DNA of 26,851 nucleotides from Ophiosphaerella korrae (GCA_028456385.1 JALNQF010000488.1:1-26851); one strand, 5' to 3'. Positions 1 to 11,960 are shown, numbered from the stretch's first letter. Numbers and translations: made by a program. The notes: generated by a model not told the origin, from the sequence alone.

Positions 1-61
1 TTTTAAAGAGTAAATTCCTAGAGCTTAAAAAGGGCTCTAATTAACTAATAATACCTATTAG

Positions 62-78
62 GTAGTAGTAGTAGTAGT
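62..78. repeat. (GTA)n microsatellite
   Basis: Five perfect GTA units in a row plus a partial one. It could simply reflect the low complexity left by RIP. Confidence 0.5.
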
Positions 79-624
79 TAGGGTTAAGGAGGTTAACTAT
101 TTTTAGAGTTAAAATCGTTATTTACTAAGTATAGAGCTAAGGTTTTCGTTAATTTTAGTATAAAATTAAGACCTACGTAACTTCTATATATAAAACGTGT
201 TAACTATAAACCTTTTTTTACTACTTTTACTCTACGCTAATAAAATTAAACCTAAAATATTTATATATAGTATAAGGGAAAGTAAAGTTAATACTACTAA
301 GTAACTTAATAGCGCTAGATCTTTCTATAGGTACTTACTATAGATATAAGCTTTATAATAAGTAGGTTTATTAATATAGGGGACTTAGTAAGCTTAATAT
401 TTATAAGTATTAGGGGGTAGGTAGTATAGAGTAGCTCTAGCTAGGAATTTAGTAGCTAGTTATAAATTCTACAATAGTAAACTAGACTTACGCGTAACTA
501 GTTATAAGGGAGCGTAGTAGTTATAGCTATAGTAGTAGGAGTATGCCTTAACCTAAAAAGAGTTTTATACTTACTAGCTATAGTAAACTACTTCTACTAT
601 TTTTTATACTATAATTTAGCTTTA

Positions 625-915
625 GCTAGTAGTAAAGTTTTTTAATTACGCTTTAGAAGTACTTTTTATACTTACTAATAGGCTTAGATACTCTAATAGG
701 TTACGTCTTTATTAGGCTCTATTTTAGTATATAGCTAGTATTTTTAAGCTTTTCTAAGTAGTTCTAGTAAGTATTAAAAGTAGTAATTACGCCTTATAAA
801 GGCTTTTTTATACCTATTAGTAAGCTAAAGTACTCTAATAGGTTACGTTTTTATTAAGGCTCTATTTTTTAGGTATATATAGAGTTAGTAGTTTAGCTTT
901 CTCTAAGTAGTTCTA
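625..915. repeat. 142-bp tandem duplication inside repeat copy 1
   Basis: Two adjacent units with a period of about 142 bp. The shared core TACTCTAATAGGTTACGT lies near 689 and again near 831, and both units continue through GGCTCTATTTT to a closing TCTAAGTAGTTCTAGTAA. The units differ mainly by transitions. The period is not a multiple of three, so a coding duplication is not obvious. Copy 2 of the larger repeat lacks a clear counterpart. Confidence 0.6.
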
Positions 916-1232
916 GTAAAAGTTAAAGGTAGCTTTATATTTTATAATTTCTTCTACTAGCTTCTATATAGGTTTGTTATAGCTAGTCTAGTAGACTAAG
1001 TAGTACTATTTTACGTATTTTCTACGCTCTTTAAAGCGTACGTCTAAGATAGCTTCTACTAGGTATTCTTTATATACACTACTAGTTTCTTTATTAGTAA
1101 TAATAATAGGAATTAGCTATAGTAGGTTTTAGTCTAGTAAGAGCTTCTAATCTTTAGGGCGCAAGAGTTTTAAAGAGAAGACTAAGAATATACCTTTACT
1201 TAGTATTTCTTAGAGTAGTACTAGCTTATATA

Positions 1233-1440
1233 CTTATAAGGTAGACTTTACGTAAGATAGCTTTAGGAGGTGTAGTAACTAATTAATTAAAAAGAAAGTA
1301 AATAGTAGATAGAGAGCTAACTAAGAGAGAAGTATTAGAGCTATATATACTAGGTAACTACTTAGTAAGTAAGGTAGTTACCTAGTAGCTAGTAAATCTT
1401 GTAGCTAAAAGAGTATATTAGTAAGTTTACTTAGTACTTC
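1233..1440 (+). repeat. Inverted repeat, left arm (partner 19,085-19,300)
   Basis: About 205 bp matching the reverse complement of 19,085-19,300. Shared landmarks are GTAGACTTTACGTAA, TTAATTAAAAAGAAAGTAAA, TAGTAGATAG and CTAGGTAACTACTTAGTAAG. The arm holds an internal stem with perfect 11-bp arms (1,350-1,360 and 1,375-1,385). It may be the end of a DNA transposon or two opposite copies of one repeat; transposase could not be identified. Confidence 0.7.
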
Positions 1441-1456
1441 TTTATACGTCTCTCTC

Positions 1457-2300
1457 CTCTTAAAAAGTAAATCCCTAGAGCTAAAATAACAGCTTATACT
1501 AGCTTATTACTATAGTATATAGTAGATAGCTCTAGTATAAGCTAAGAAAGTTAATTTAAGTTAATTTAGTTAAGTATAACTAGTTTAATACAAGTATAGC
1601 GCTAAGGTTTTTATAGATTTTAGTAAGATTTTCGATTTTACGCAACTTCTATATATAAAACGTATTAACTATAAACTCTTTTCTACTACCTTAACTCTAT
1701 AATAACAAAATTAAACCTAAAAGTAGTTATAGCTACTATATAGAGAGCGGAACTTTTACAAAAATAGTAATTATTTACGTAATTTACTAGATAAAAAGTC
1801 TTACGTAAATAAAGCGTACTATATAGGTAGGTCTCTACTATAAAGCCTTTAGATAACTAGTATTTAGGTAGTATTATAGCTATTAGGTACTAGGCTCTTT
1901 TAAAAAATAGGCGCCCTAGGTATAAAGTACTTATATTAATTTAGTATAAGGAACTAAAGCTATCTATAAGCTAAGTTTAGTAGGCTTAGGCCTCTTTAGT
2001 ATTAGAAGACTAGCTAGGAGGTATACGTAGTATAAGTAGTATTAGCTACTTAGGGTTATAAAAGTAATACTAAAAAGCTACGTTATACCTAGTAAATTCT
2101 TCTACTAGTTTCTAAGTAGGCTTTAGATAGCCTATCTACTAGACTAAGTACTACTATCCTACGTTTTTTCTATATAATTTATACTTTATATTTATAATAG
2201 CCTCTATAAAATATTTAGTATATACGCTACTAGATTTATCTTATACAAGGATTAGCTCTAGCTAAAGTAGGTTTTAGTCTAGTAAGGGCTTCTTGTTATA
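1457..2300. repeat. Unidentified dispersed repeat, copy 2
   Basis: Second, shorter direct copy of the repeat at 1-1,450, starting immediately after copy 1. It lacks the 142-bp duplicated part and diverges in the middle. The end matches about 1,090-1,140 through TAGTAGGTTTTAGTCTAGTAA. It is RIPed to a similar degree. The two adjacent copies could be an old tandem insertion or the two ends of one element. From 2,300 to about 2,880 follows RIPed DNA in which I recognise nothing further, apart from a short internal repeat near 2,400-2,510 (ATAATCTTAGTAAATA-like units). Confidence 0.55.
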
Positions 2301-2879
2301 GTTATAATAAGAGAAAGCTAAATAGAACTAATTAGCTTTACTATAGATAACAACAACGTATATATTCTATAAGGTAGTAAACTTAATTAGGAAATTAACT
2401 ATAATAGAGACACGTAATAAATTCGCGATTTATAATCTTAGTAAATATAAAGTATAAAGCTAGATACGTAATAAATTTATAATTTACAATCTTAGTAAAT
2501 ACAAAGTATAAAGTAGGCTAAAAAGTACAAGTATATAGCTAGTAGTAATGCGTATTATTAGGATAGTATTAGTAATCTAATCTCTAACCTAGAACGCTAA
2601 TACTTAATATTGTATATACAAATCAACTATTATTTATAGTTATTACTTAATTATAATACAAGCTTTTGTTATTACTTCTTAATCTACTAATACTCCTAAT
2701 AAGCTATTAGGAAGTTAACCCTAGTACTTTATAACACCTTACTAATTTAGTTATTATAAGAAGCGAAGCATAAGTAGCGTATAGTTTAGCTAATATAATA
2801 GTAGAAAGTTTAACTAAATAAGTAACTAAGGTACTTATAAGTAGTTATAAATTAGATAATATAGTATAGAAAGCAATTA

Positions 2880-3137
2880 GAGATTATATAAACAACTTAA
2901 TCTTAGAAAAAAAAGATATAAAAATAGTAATTAATACTTTAGAGACGTAGAACAAAGAACTATAAGACTACTAAAAATAAAATAAAGTATAAATTAAAGC
3001 TATTATAGAAGGATAAAACTAGATAGAACTAATTACTTAATAACTAGAAATAAGTATAACAAAGAAGCTACCTAAGATACCTATACTTAAGAAGTTTAAT
3101 AAAATAAGGGAAAAACTAAGACTCTTTATAGTATTAG
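2880..3137 (+). pseudogene. Decayed Ty3/Gypsy-like Gag N-terminal fragment
   Basis: One plus-strand frame (codons starting at 2,882) reads as a lysine/glutamate-rich helical stretch followed, at 3,065-3,136, by KLPKIPILKKFNKIREKLRL. This resembles the conserved opening of fungal Gypsy-type Gag proteins, where a proline/lysine-rich P-x-F-x-G-x-R-x-x-L-R motif follows a coiled coil. All stops in the frame are TAA or TAG and fit CAA/CAG mutated by RIP. The frame ends abruptly at the left end of Copia element A, so the Copia probably inserted into this older element. I could not find the continuation on the other side. Identification is from motif resemblance only. Confidence 0.45.
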
Positions 3138-3687
3138 TGTTAGATTTAAAGGAGGTTATAGTAATTTAATAAAAAGGCTTTTTTGTAATAGCTATATAAG
3201 GACCTTATTAGAGAGGGATACTAAGGCTTTTAGAAAAGCCCTTTTTTAGTTAGTTACCTATAACTTAAAAGTAATAAGTATAAACTAAGTAGATTAATTA
3301 TTCTCTCTATTTCTAGCCCTACGCTCTATTTATATATCTACAATATAGTAGTCTTAGCTAGGTCTCTTAAGATAGTAGCGAGCTAGATCCTTAACACCCC
3401 TTCTATTAAGGTGCTAGTTTCTTTATTATATTAGTTATACTAACGTAGTCTATCTCCTTGTATATAAGATTCTTTGTTTAATTCTTTTATTTGTAAAGGT
3501 TAAGGCTATAATCCTTTTAGCTATAGTAAAGTTAGTAGCTTAGCAATTATTACGCCTATACGCTAAGCTAATTAGATCGTAGCACTAGCTTAAGCGAGCT
3601 AATTAATAGATTCTAAGTATACCTAGAATCTATTACGCCTCTCTATATACATGCTATTAAGTATCTAATTATATAACTTATCTAATA
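3138..3687 (-). repeat. Element A 3' LTR
   Basis: 550 bp, the same length as its partner at 8,790-9,339 and differing from it mostly by transitions. It contains a near-perfect 32-bp palindrome at 3,604-3,635 (TAGATTCTA arms). The paired AAAAGGCTTTT and GAAAAGCCCTTTT segments near 3,171 and 3,233 correspond to GGGCTTTTCTGAAAGCC in the unmutated LTR at the right edge of the window. Confidence 0.92.
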
Positions 3688-3689
3688 TA

Positions 3690-6600
3690 CCCCTTTAGGT
3701 TAGTAACTTATTAGTAAGCTAGATATTTATAAGATAAGTGTAAGATTTTTAAAGTAGTCTTAGATTTTATCTAGAGGTACTTTATATATTGTTTAGTGTT
3801 CTATTACTTCTATTAGTCTAAGCTATTTTAAGAAGCTTTCTTATTTATTTACTAGTAAGACTTTTATAAAGCTATCTACTATTATCTCTATTAATAGAGT
3901 ATATTCTACTTTAATTTAGCTAGTAGAGACTTCTTGTCTTAGCTAATAATTGTAGATATTAACGTGCTAAAGCTTAGTTTATAGCTTAGCTAGTTCTTTA
4001 GTAATAAGCTAGATTATTTAAGTATTATTATACTAGATTATAATATAGTTTGTAGAGAGCTTAACGTGTAGTTTATTAAGAAGTTTTAATATAAAGATTA
4101 CTTCTTTTACTACCTATAATAGGGCTAGTAACTTAGCTTTAGTTATAGAAGTAGTAACTATATCTTACTTATTTACTCTCTATATAATAAGCCTATTAAA
4201 AAGTTTAATTATATAGCCTTATAAACTTTTTTAGTCTATAGTATTATTAGTAAAGGAAGTATTACTAGTAACTTATAATAAGTTACTTCTACCTAGCTAG
4301 AGTACCTTTAATCTCGTATAAGAGAGGTATATAAGTACTTAATTAGTAGCTTTATAGTAAGTAGTACTTAGGTTTATAAGAAAACAAGCTAGTTACAATA
4401 TTATAAAAGCTATATCTAGCTAAGTAGTTATAGTAGTAAATAGAAGTAAACTAATTTTACGTTAGTATTTATTAATCTTAGATAGTGTTACTAAACTAGT
4501 ATAGGCTTTAAGTTTAGTAGTAGCTATAAGTATATTGTAATAGACGTATAGTTTATCTACAAGCTAACTTATCTTATTAATATATACTACCTATAGTAGT
4601 TAAATTATACATTGCTCTCTATCTTAAATTACTTTAACACTAAGAAACTATTAGAGATCTATTTCTCTAGTAATAGTATACTTTTCTTTTAGAAGATTAG
4701 TTACTTACTATACTTTCTTAGTCTTCTACTTATTATATATAATAATAATATTATCTACGTAGAAGAAAATAATAATTCTATCTTTAACTATATAGTATAA
4801 TTTGTATAGTACTATTTAAAAGCTTATAGCTTTAAGTATAGCTATAAATTCTCTCTACTATAGAAGAGGTAAGATCTAGAGACTATATAGGGCCTTTTAG
4901 ACTTTAAGAATTATACCTTTCTTTTAGTATCTCCTTAGTATTCTTATATAGATCTCTTAGTCTATTACTATATAAATAAAGGCGTTAGTTACGTTGTACT
5001 ATTTTAGTTTAAGATTATATTTAGTAGTAATAGCTATAAGTATCTAAAAGGATTAGCTAGCTAGTATTATAGCGTAAGTCTCTTATACTATAATATTTTA
5101 TTACTAGTCTCTTTATACTATAAGTTAAGCTTTATATTTAATAAATTAATAATATTTATTAAGCTTATACGTATATACCTATATATAGTCTAGTATCTAC
5201 TAGCTAGAACGCTAGATAGGTTTAGCTAGTACTTTAGTTTATAATTTTATCTAGCAATAGCTAGTTAAGTAGAATAGCTTAGCTTCTTTAAATAACTCGC
5301 CTATTAGATAGCTTTCTAGGTTTATTTAGTATAAGAGTAGTAATAGGAGTTAATTATAGTAGAGCTTTAGTCCTTTTACAAGTATCTTCTTTATCTTAGC
5401 TTTATCTACAAGTTTTCCTTAGTATTTTCTAAGGTTACCTACTTAGGTACTAGCTATAAAGGCTACTACTTATAGCATAGTTTTAGATAAGCTATATCTA
5501 TTATATACTATTAACTCTAGTTAGTCTCTAGTTATTAAATAAGCTAGTATTACTACTAGAGGTAGAGATAGTAAAGGAGTTAGATAGTAGTCTATAATCT
5601 TTCTTTTATAGTAGTAGCTAGGTAGATCTTCTTTATTATTTATAAATATATCTAACTTAGTATTATCCTTATAGAAGGACTCTATTTCTAGCTTGTATAC
5701 TAGTACTAAGAGCTTAATTATTTTAATATAGGTAGCAATCTCTTCTAGTATTTAATATATAAAGTTATCTATTAGATCCTCTCTTTTACTATTAAAAATT
5801 GTTTACTTATTAAAGATTATATCCTATATACTTATTACCTTAGCTATAGATAGTACCTAGATCTAGTAGATATTTAATAACTAGTATCTTACAAAGTAGC
5901 TAATCTATACTTTTAGATCTAAACGTTATAGCCTTAATTTACTATAATATATATTATTAGTTATTATAAAGGCTTTATACCTATATACTTTTAAGTAGGC
6001 TAAGTTTAGCTTTCTTATTAATACTATAATTCTTTAATTCTTAGTAACTTTTGTAAAGAATACTTTATATAGTATCTTCTAGTTATTTAAGTAACTTAGT
6101 GTTTAATTATATAGGTAGACTCTAGCCTATATAATTTTAGGCTAAAGCTCTTATAGTAGATTTGCGTTAAGTTGTATAGTACGTAACTTTTCTTTATTAA
6201 TTCTTCTAGCTCGCTTAGCTCTTCTATTTTAGGCTTAAGTATCTAGAGCTAAAGGTTCGATAGTAATACTTTGCAAGTTTAACTAGCGCTAGACTTCTAG
6301 TTTTACTATTATAATCTCGTTATTAGCTTTAATTACTTTAACTAAGATACTATACTAATTCTTTAAAAAGAGAGTTAAGGTTAATAGTATCTTAATAATT
6401 AATTTAGCTAACTAGTTATTAGTAAAGTAGAAGTCCTACTATAGTTTTAAGTACTTATTAGTAATAAGTATCTAGCTTTTCTCTTTAGTAATACTTTATA
6501 CTTTATATAAGTAGAAGTTAATAGAGAGTCTTTCTCTTAGTCCTTTATAACTAATTCTTAGTATATAGCTAATTTACTACTTTATCTTAGCTTTACTATA

Positions 6601-8300
6601 TACGTTATACTAGACTATAGATACTCTTTTTATACGCACTCCTTAAGCTTACTAGACAAGGTATTTTATTATAGCTAGTTCTAGATAGCTAAGTCTCTTG
6701 TACTATAGTAGTACTAGTACTCTAATAGTCTAAGGTTTATAGGTATAGTACGCTACTTAGTATATAAGATTGTATAGTAAATAATACTTAAGTACCTATT
6801 AACTATAGATCTTAGTAAGGTATCTAATTATTTGTCTATTAGGCTTATTTAGAGTTATTAGCTTAGATTAAGTATTCTACTATATTCCTCTCTACTAAAG
6901 TAGCTAGAAAGAGACTAGGTTATAAAAGATATCTAGGTATATAGCTACGTTATATAGAACTAGTTTATTTTCTATTAACTAGTTTTTTAGCGTAAGAGTA
7001 AGAGATCTATATCCTTTTACTTATATCTTTAACTTACCTACCTATATATAATTATTTAGCCTTAATAGATAATAGTTATATATACAAGTTAGGTTATTTA
7101 TAATATAGTAGGTAAAACTAGAGTCTAGGATAAAAGAATTCTAGAGAGAGTAAGTATTATAAGTATTCTTTATAGTTTTAGTAACAAAAGTACTCTTAAT
7201 ACTTAATATTTACTAGCCTTCTAGTTAATCTTCTTTATAGATTTTAGTAATCTAAGGTAACTTAGCGTATAGTTCTATATAAAGCTTTATTTAATACTTT
7301 AACTATCTTCTTATTAGTCTTTATAAGGTTGTATTATACTTACGTTTATAATTAATAAGCTCTTTTAGAGTCTTACTTAGAGTCTACTAATCTAGTACTT
7401 TGTTAGGATTAATATAGTAGTAATTACTAAGTTTATAAGGTCTTTTACAAGCTAGGCATTATTTACTTATAGCTCTTTAACCTATTATTTAGTTAACGTT
7501 AGTATTACTACTACGTGTACGTTAATTATAAGGTCTACCTTGTTTATTAAGTAGTGCGCTATCTACAAGAGAGGCGTTCCTAGTCTTACTCTAAGTAGTA
7601 TTACTACTAGTAGTATAAAGTAAAGTATTATTTACTACAAAAGTAGCTTTGCGCCTCTCTATATTTAGGGGATAGTATACTATTATATACTTATAGTAGC
7701 GTTTTATTATCTCTCTCTAGTTTATACTAGGTAATAGCTTTCTATTATCTTAAAAGGTTATAGACTAAATTAGTACTACGTGTTTAATAGCTACTAAAAA
7801 GTCTTAAGTAATTATATTAATTTATAGTAACTCTACTACTTAATATATTTTAGCCTTAGTAGTAGTATAGTTATACTTAGCTATCTATATATCCTAATTT
7901 ACTAAGCTTCTTATAGGCTTAAGTAATTTAAGGTATTTATTACGTGCACGCTTTTACTTAATACGCTCGTCTACGCTAATAGTTTACTTTAGGTTTAATA
8001 GCTACTAACGTAGAGATTAGTTTAGTAAGTAGCACGTACGTAGTAGATATAGTAAGATTAAGGATTAGATAAACGTTATAATATACTAGAGACTTAACTA
8101 CTCTTTTTTATACTTGTATTAGTTACTATAGTATTACTTAGCTAATATTTTATAGTATTTAAGGTCTTCTTTAAAAGCCTTATAACTAGTAGCTAAGAGT
8201 TTAGACTACTACGTAGGAGTCTTAATACCTAATACTAGAGTGTAGTTAGCTATTACTAGAGCTCTAATTAGTTCTAGTCTCTAAATTAGCTAGGTAGAAG
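3690..8300 (-). pseudogene. Copia Gag-Pol polyprotein, RIP-inactivated (element A)
   Basis: All motifs lie in one minus-strand frame: Gag near 8,181 (KAFKEDLKYYK); protease FILDSS at 7,117-7,134, from D-S-G; integrase zinc motif *YKRLSY at 6,685-6,705, from the family's WHxRLGH; reverse transcriptase FYVDN at 4,750-4,764, from YVDD; RNase H TTSITKAKL near 4,130-4,158, from TTSTTEAEL. The product would be the Gag capsid and the processing, integration and copying enzymes of the element. No net frame change occurs over about 4 kb; only substitutions, giving many TAA/TAG stops. Key residues (second aspartate of YVDD, glycine of DSG, zinc-binding histidines) are changed, so the copy is dead. Confidence 0.9.
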
Positions 8301-8444
8301 ATTCTAGGTTAATCTTATCCTAAATATTATATACTACGTATCTAGATTGTAGTTAAATTATCTATATAGTATAATCCTTATTAGTCTTTAATATTATAGT
8401 TAGATCGCGTTAAGTTATACTAGCTATCTTGTTTTAGCTTTAAG

Positions 8445-8760
8445 TTATAGGAGGGTAGGAGATTGTTACTTTTTAGAGTACGCTTTAGTTAAGGCTAAGT
8501 GTAGTACTTAGCTTAATTTAAGAGTTATTAGAGGGCTACTAGAGGGTAAGAGATTTACGCCCTTTTTAAAGATACTCGTAGTACTACTAGAGGGTAAGAG
8601 AATAGTACTTTTTACTAACGCGCGTAGGGCTACTAGAAGGTAGGAGATTAGTACTTTTTTGCTAATACTCTTTATAGTACTTAGCTTAATACTTAGCTTA
8701 ATACTTAAGTTAATACTCGAGTTAATACTTAAGTTAATATAAGTAGATACTAGTTTACTT
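8445..8760 (-). repeat. Tandem repeats in the 5' leader of element A
   Basis: Between the 5' LTR and Gag lie two small arrays. One has units of about 47 bp sharing CTACTAGAGGGTAAGAG (starts at 8,536, 8,584 and 8,630, with a weaker unit near 8,450). The other, at about 8,690-8,750, has units of about 12 bp around TTAATACTTAAG. The matching leader of element B (11,720-11,960) carries the same arrays with different spacing. These lie in the untranslated leader; function unknown, possibly packaging or only array expansion. Confidence 0.7.
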
Positions 8761-8789
8761 AACTTAGTTAAGGTAGTAAGACTCTTAAT

Positions 8790-9339
8790 TATTAGATTTA
8801 AAAGAAGTTATAGCAATTTAATAAAAAGGCTTTTTTATAATAGCTATATAAAGGCTTTATTAGAGAGGGATACTAAGGCTTTTAGAAAAGCCCTTTTTTA
8901 GTTAGTTACTTATAACTTAAAAGTAATAAGTATAAACTAAGTAGATTAATTATTTTCTCTATCTCTAGCCCTACGCTCTATTTATATATATATAATATAG
9001 TAGTCTTAGCTAGGTTTCTTAAGATAGTAGCGAGCTAGATCCTTAATACTCTTTTTATTAAGGTACTAGTTTCTTTATTATATTAGTTATACTAACGTAG
9101 TCTATCTCCTTGTATATAAGATTCTTTATTCAATTTCTTTATTCGTAAAGGTTAAGGCTACAATCCTTTTAGCTATAGTAGAGTTAGTAGCTTAGCGATT
9201 ATTACGCCTGTGCGCTAAGCTAATTAGATCGTAGCACTAGCTTAAGCAAGCTAATTAATAGATTCTAGGTACACCTAGAATCTATTACGCCTCTCTATAT
9301 ATATACTATTAAGTATCTAATTATATAACTTATCTAATA
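8790..9339 (-). repeat. Element A 5' LTR
   Basis: 550 bp. On the minus strand it starts TATTAGATAAG and ends AATCTAATA, after which the internal region starts ATTAAGAGTCTTACTACC, where a primer-binding site would lie; the tRNA cannot be identified after RIP. It contains the palindrome at about 9,256-9,287 and the paired arms AGCTTAGC/GCTAAGCT near 9,190-9,220. Confidence 0.92.
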
Positions 9340-11067
9340 ATTCTATAAGTAAGTATATAGGATATAGCTATACTAGGAGTTATACTTTAGTAGTAAATTA
9401 CGCTCTTCTAGTTTATATAATCTCTAGGTTAAGGCTTTAGACCTAAAGAATATTATTTTCTAAGTTTTAGTTTAAGTTAGGCTCTAGTTCTAGCTCTATA
9501 TCTAGTTAGAAGTTATATTTAAAGAATTAGTTATTTATTTCTATATTTATTTTAGAGTCTATTAATATATAAGTAGCTATATAGTAGTTATTAGTATTAG
9601 TAAGTATCTTAGATTTAGTAGCTTTTATCTATTTATAAGTAGTATAGTCTAGCTTCTTAATACTTATTTTTTTATAGCCTTAGTATAAAATTGTTTTAAA
9701 GTTCTTAGTTTTAATTAGGGTAGCCTTTTTACTAGTTAGGTGTATTCTTGTAAATCTACTTTTTAGTTATAGTTAATAGTATTTTAGTTCTTATAAGAAT
9801 ATAGCTAGTTCTTCTTTAAAGTTTTATATCTACGCTCTTAGTTTAGCTCTTATAGGTACTAGGGTATAAAGCTAGGTTTACTTAGAGCTTATATTTAGGT
9901 TATAATTATTTACTTTATTCTCTAATATTAAGATTATCTTTTAAAAATTAGTAGGGCTATTATAAATACTAGGGTAGTACTAGTAGCTTTTCTAAGCTAA
10001 GGTTATAGCTTTTTTTAAAAGTAGATATTATATAGCTATAGGTTCTATTATAGTTTAAGGCTAATATTATTAAATTTAGAAAAGAATTTAGCTTATACTA
10101 ACTAGGTAGTTTTAAAGATTTATTAATCTAGTCTAAATTTAGCTATTTCTAGGGTTTTATAATATACTTCTCTTAATCTTACTATATCTATATTACTAAA
10201 TTAGTAGAAAAGTATAAAGAAATATATAAATTCTTTATAGTATAAGTAAGTAACACTATTTAAGATAGTAAAGTATAAGTAAGCTAATCTTATATAGTAG
10301 TATATAATAACGTTAGCTTAAGTTTATAAGCTAATATATTTTTTTCTATTAGTAATAAAGTAATTATATATAAACTAAATAAAGGATATAATATCTATAT
10401 ATTATCTTATACTTAAAAATTATAAAAGCTTTATAAAGTAGTTTTTTTATTCTTTATACTAGTAAAAATTAAAGGCTAGCTCTTAGATACTAGTTAAGAA
10501 AAGAGTTAGAGTAAACTCTTCTCTATTAAAGATATAGTAGCCTACTGCTAGTACTTAAGGTTTAAACTCTTTTTTAAGGAAGCTAAGTTACAAGCTTTAT
10601 AATAAGATCTTAGTATAAAGTAGTTTTAAATCTTTTTACGCTAGTATATAAAAGTTAAAGGTTTCTAGCTTAGTTTATTTAGCTATTAGGTCTTCTTAGA
10701 AGATTACTATTTTACGTAAGTAGTTATATTTTATTATAGCTTCTTCTTATAAGGCTTTATACTAAGTAGCTCTTTAGCTTAAAGTATTATATTACTTTAT
10801 AATATAGTTATAGTCTATTAGTAATTATACTAGGTATTCTTAGAGTTAAGCTAATTAGATATCTTGTTAAGAAAGTTATTTATCTAAATTACTTACTCTA
10901 GCTATAAGCTTTTAGTTTTATTTATTTACTACATTAATTATATTCTAAGTCTACGTATTTATAACTACTAGGTATAATACTATTCTAGCTATAGTAAATT
11001 CTCTAAGAGATAAGTAATTACTAAGTTTATTATCTTTAATTCCTTAGTACAAAGTTAGTAATAGAGA
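9340..11067. other. RIPed spacer between the two Copia elements
   Basis: 1,728 bp of AT-rich DNA between the 5' ends of elements A and B. Apart from the decayed minus-strand frame at about 9,430-9,990, I recognise no domain, LTR or terminal inverted repeat. It is likely the older transposon or repeat into which one or both Copia elements inserted. Confidence 0.5.
9430..9990 (-). pseudogene. Decayed coding remnant, unidentified
   Basis: One minus-strand frame runs for about 180 codons with only TAA/TAG stops, each explainable as CAA/CAG to TAA/TAG. It reads as a charged, helical protein, including NFKEELA and LKSRFTRIHLTSKKATLIK. The lack of other stop types and of frame breaks suggests a genuine former reading frame hit by RIP. 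I do not recognise the family; a transposon Gag or an accessory protein of an older element is possible. Confidence 0.4.
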
Positions 11068-11652
11068 TATTATATAAGTTATATAATTAGATACGTAATT
11101 ATATACGCAATTATATACTTAAAAGTATATACGTAGAAAGGTATAATAGATTCTAGGTGTACCTAGAATATATTAATTAGCTCGCTTAAGCTAGTATAGT
11201 AATCTAATTAGCTTAGCGTACGAGCGTAATAATTACTAAGCTACTACCTCTACTATAGCTAAAGAGACTATAGCTTTAACTTTTATAAATAAAAGAATTA
11301 AATAAAAGATCTTATATATAAAGAGAGAGACTACGTTAGTATAACTAATATAATAAAGAAACTAGTACCTTAATAGAAGAAGTATTAAGGATCTAGCTCG
11401 CTACTATCTTAAAAGACCTAGCTAAGACTACTATATCGTAGATATATAGATAGAGCGTAGGGCTAGAAATAGATAGATAGAATAATAAACTCTTCTCTTA
11501 CTTAGTTTATACCTAGTACTTTTAAGTTATAGGTAACTAACTAAAAAAAGGCTTTTCTAAAAGCTCTAGTAACTCTCTCTAGTAAGACCCTTATATAGCT
11601 ATTATAAAAAAGCCTTTTTATTAAACTACTATAACTTCTTATAAATCTAATA
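11068..11652 (+). repeat. Element B 5' LTR
   Basis: 585 bp starting TATTATATAAG and ending AAATCTAATA. Contains the family's 32-bp palindrome (imperfect here) at 11,144-11,175 and the conserved block that aligns with 26,502-26,851 of the unmutated LTR. Confidence 0.9.
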
Positions 11653-11719
11653 ATTAAGAGTCTTACTACCTTAATTAAATTAAATAAACTAGTACCTACT
11701 TACTTAAACCTAACTACTT

Positions 11720-11960
11720 TAGCTTAAGTATTAACTCGAGTATTAACTTAAGTATTAACTTAAGTATTAAGCTAAGTATTAAGTAAAGCACTATATACGT
11801 ATTAGTAAAAAGTACTAATCTCTTACTCTCTAGTAGCTCTACGCGTATTAGCGAAAAGTGTAAGTCTCTTACTTTCTAGTAGCTTTCTAGTAAACTCTTA
11901 ATTAAGCTTAGTAATAAGTAGAGTACTATACCTAGCGTTAATTACGCGCACTTAAAAAGT
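11720..11960 (+). repeat. Tandem repeats in the 5' leader of element B
   Basis: Counterpart of the array in element A. About five 12-bp units of the form AGTATTAACTTA occur at roughly 11,727-11,785, followed by units sharing TCTCTTACTCTCTAGTAGCT. They precede the Gag frame. Confidence 0.65.

Larger units (their letters stand above)
1..1450. repeat. Unidentified dispersed repeat, copy 1
   Basis: This segment is repeated in direct orientation at 1,457-2,300. Matching blocks are 11-30 with 1,468-1,490, about 125-255 with 1,590-1,735 (offset about 1,465; both share CTTCTATATATAAAACGT), and about 945-1,140 with 2,090-2,300. The middle of copy 1 (about 300-940) has no clear partner in copy 2. Both copies are heavily RIPed. 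The repeat type is unknown; no LTR ends or transposase motif could be recognised. Copy 1 is probably cut by the start of the window. Confidence 0.6.
3138..9339 (-). mobile_element. Ty1/Copia LTR retrotransposon, element A (RIPed)
   Basis: A complete element of 6,202 bp with two 550-bp LTRs (3,138-3,687 and 8,790-9,339), read on the minus strand. LTR ends form the inverted pair TATTAG/CTAATA, from an original TG...CA; the left outer end still shows unmutated TGTTAG. A purine tract (AAAGGGG, reverse complement of 3,690-3,696) lies just inside the 3' LTR, as expected for the polypurine primer. Domain order is protease, integrase, reverse transcriptase, RNase H, which is the Copia order. Five-base flanks are ATTAG and ATTCT and do not form a clean target-site duplication. 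It belongs to the same family as element B and the fresh LTR at 26,442. Confidence 0.92.

Noticed and set aside
78..83. TTAGGG near the left edge, as a telomere repeat
   Set aside because: Only one unit occurs; a telomere would show many in tandem. The neighbouring sequence is ordinary RIPed repeat.
8445..8760. Regular short repeats as a CRISPR array
   Set aside because: This is a fungal retrotransposon leader; the units are imperfect, spacers are not unique and there are no cas genes.
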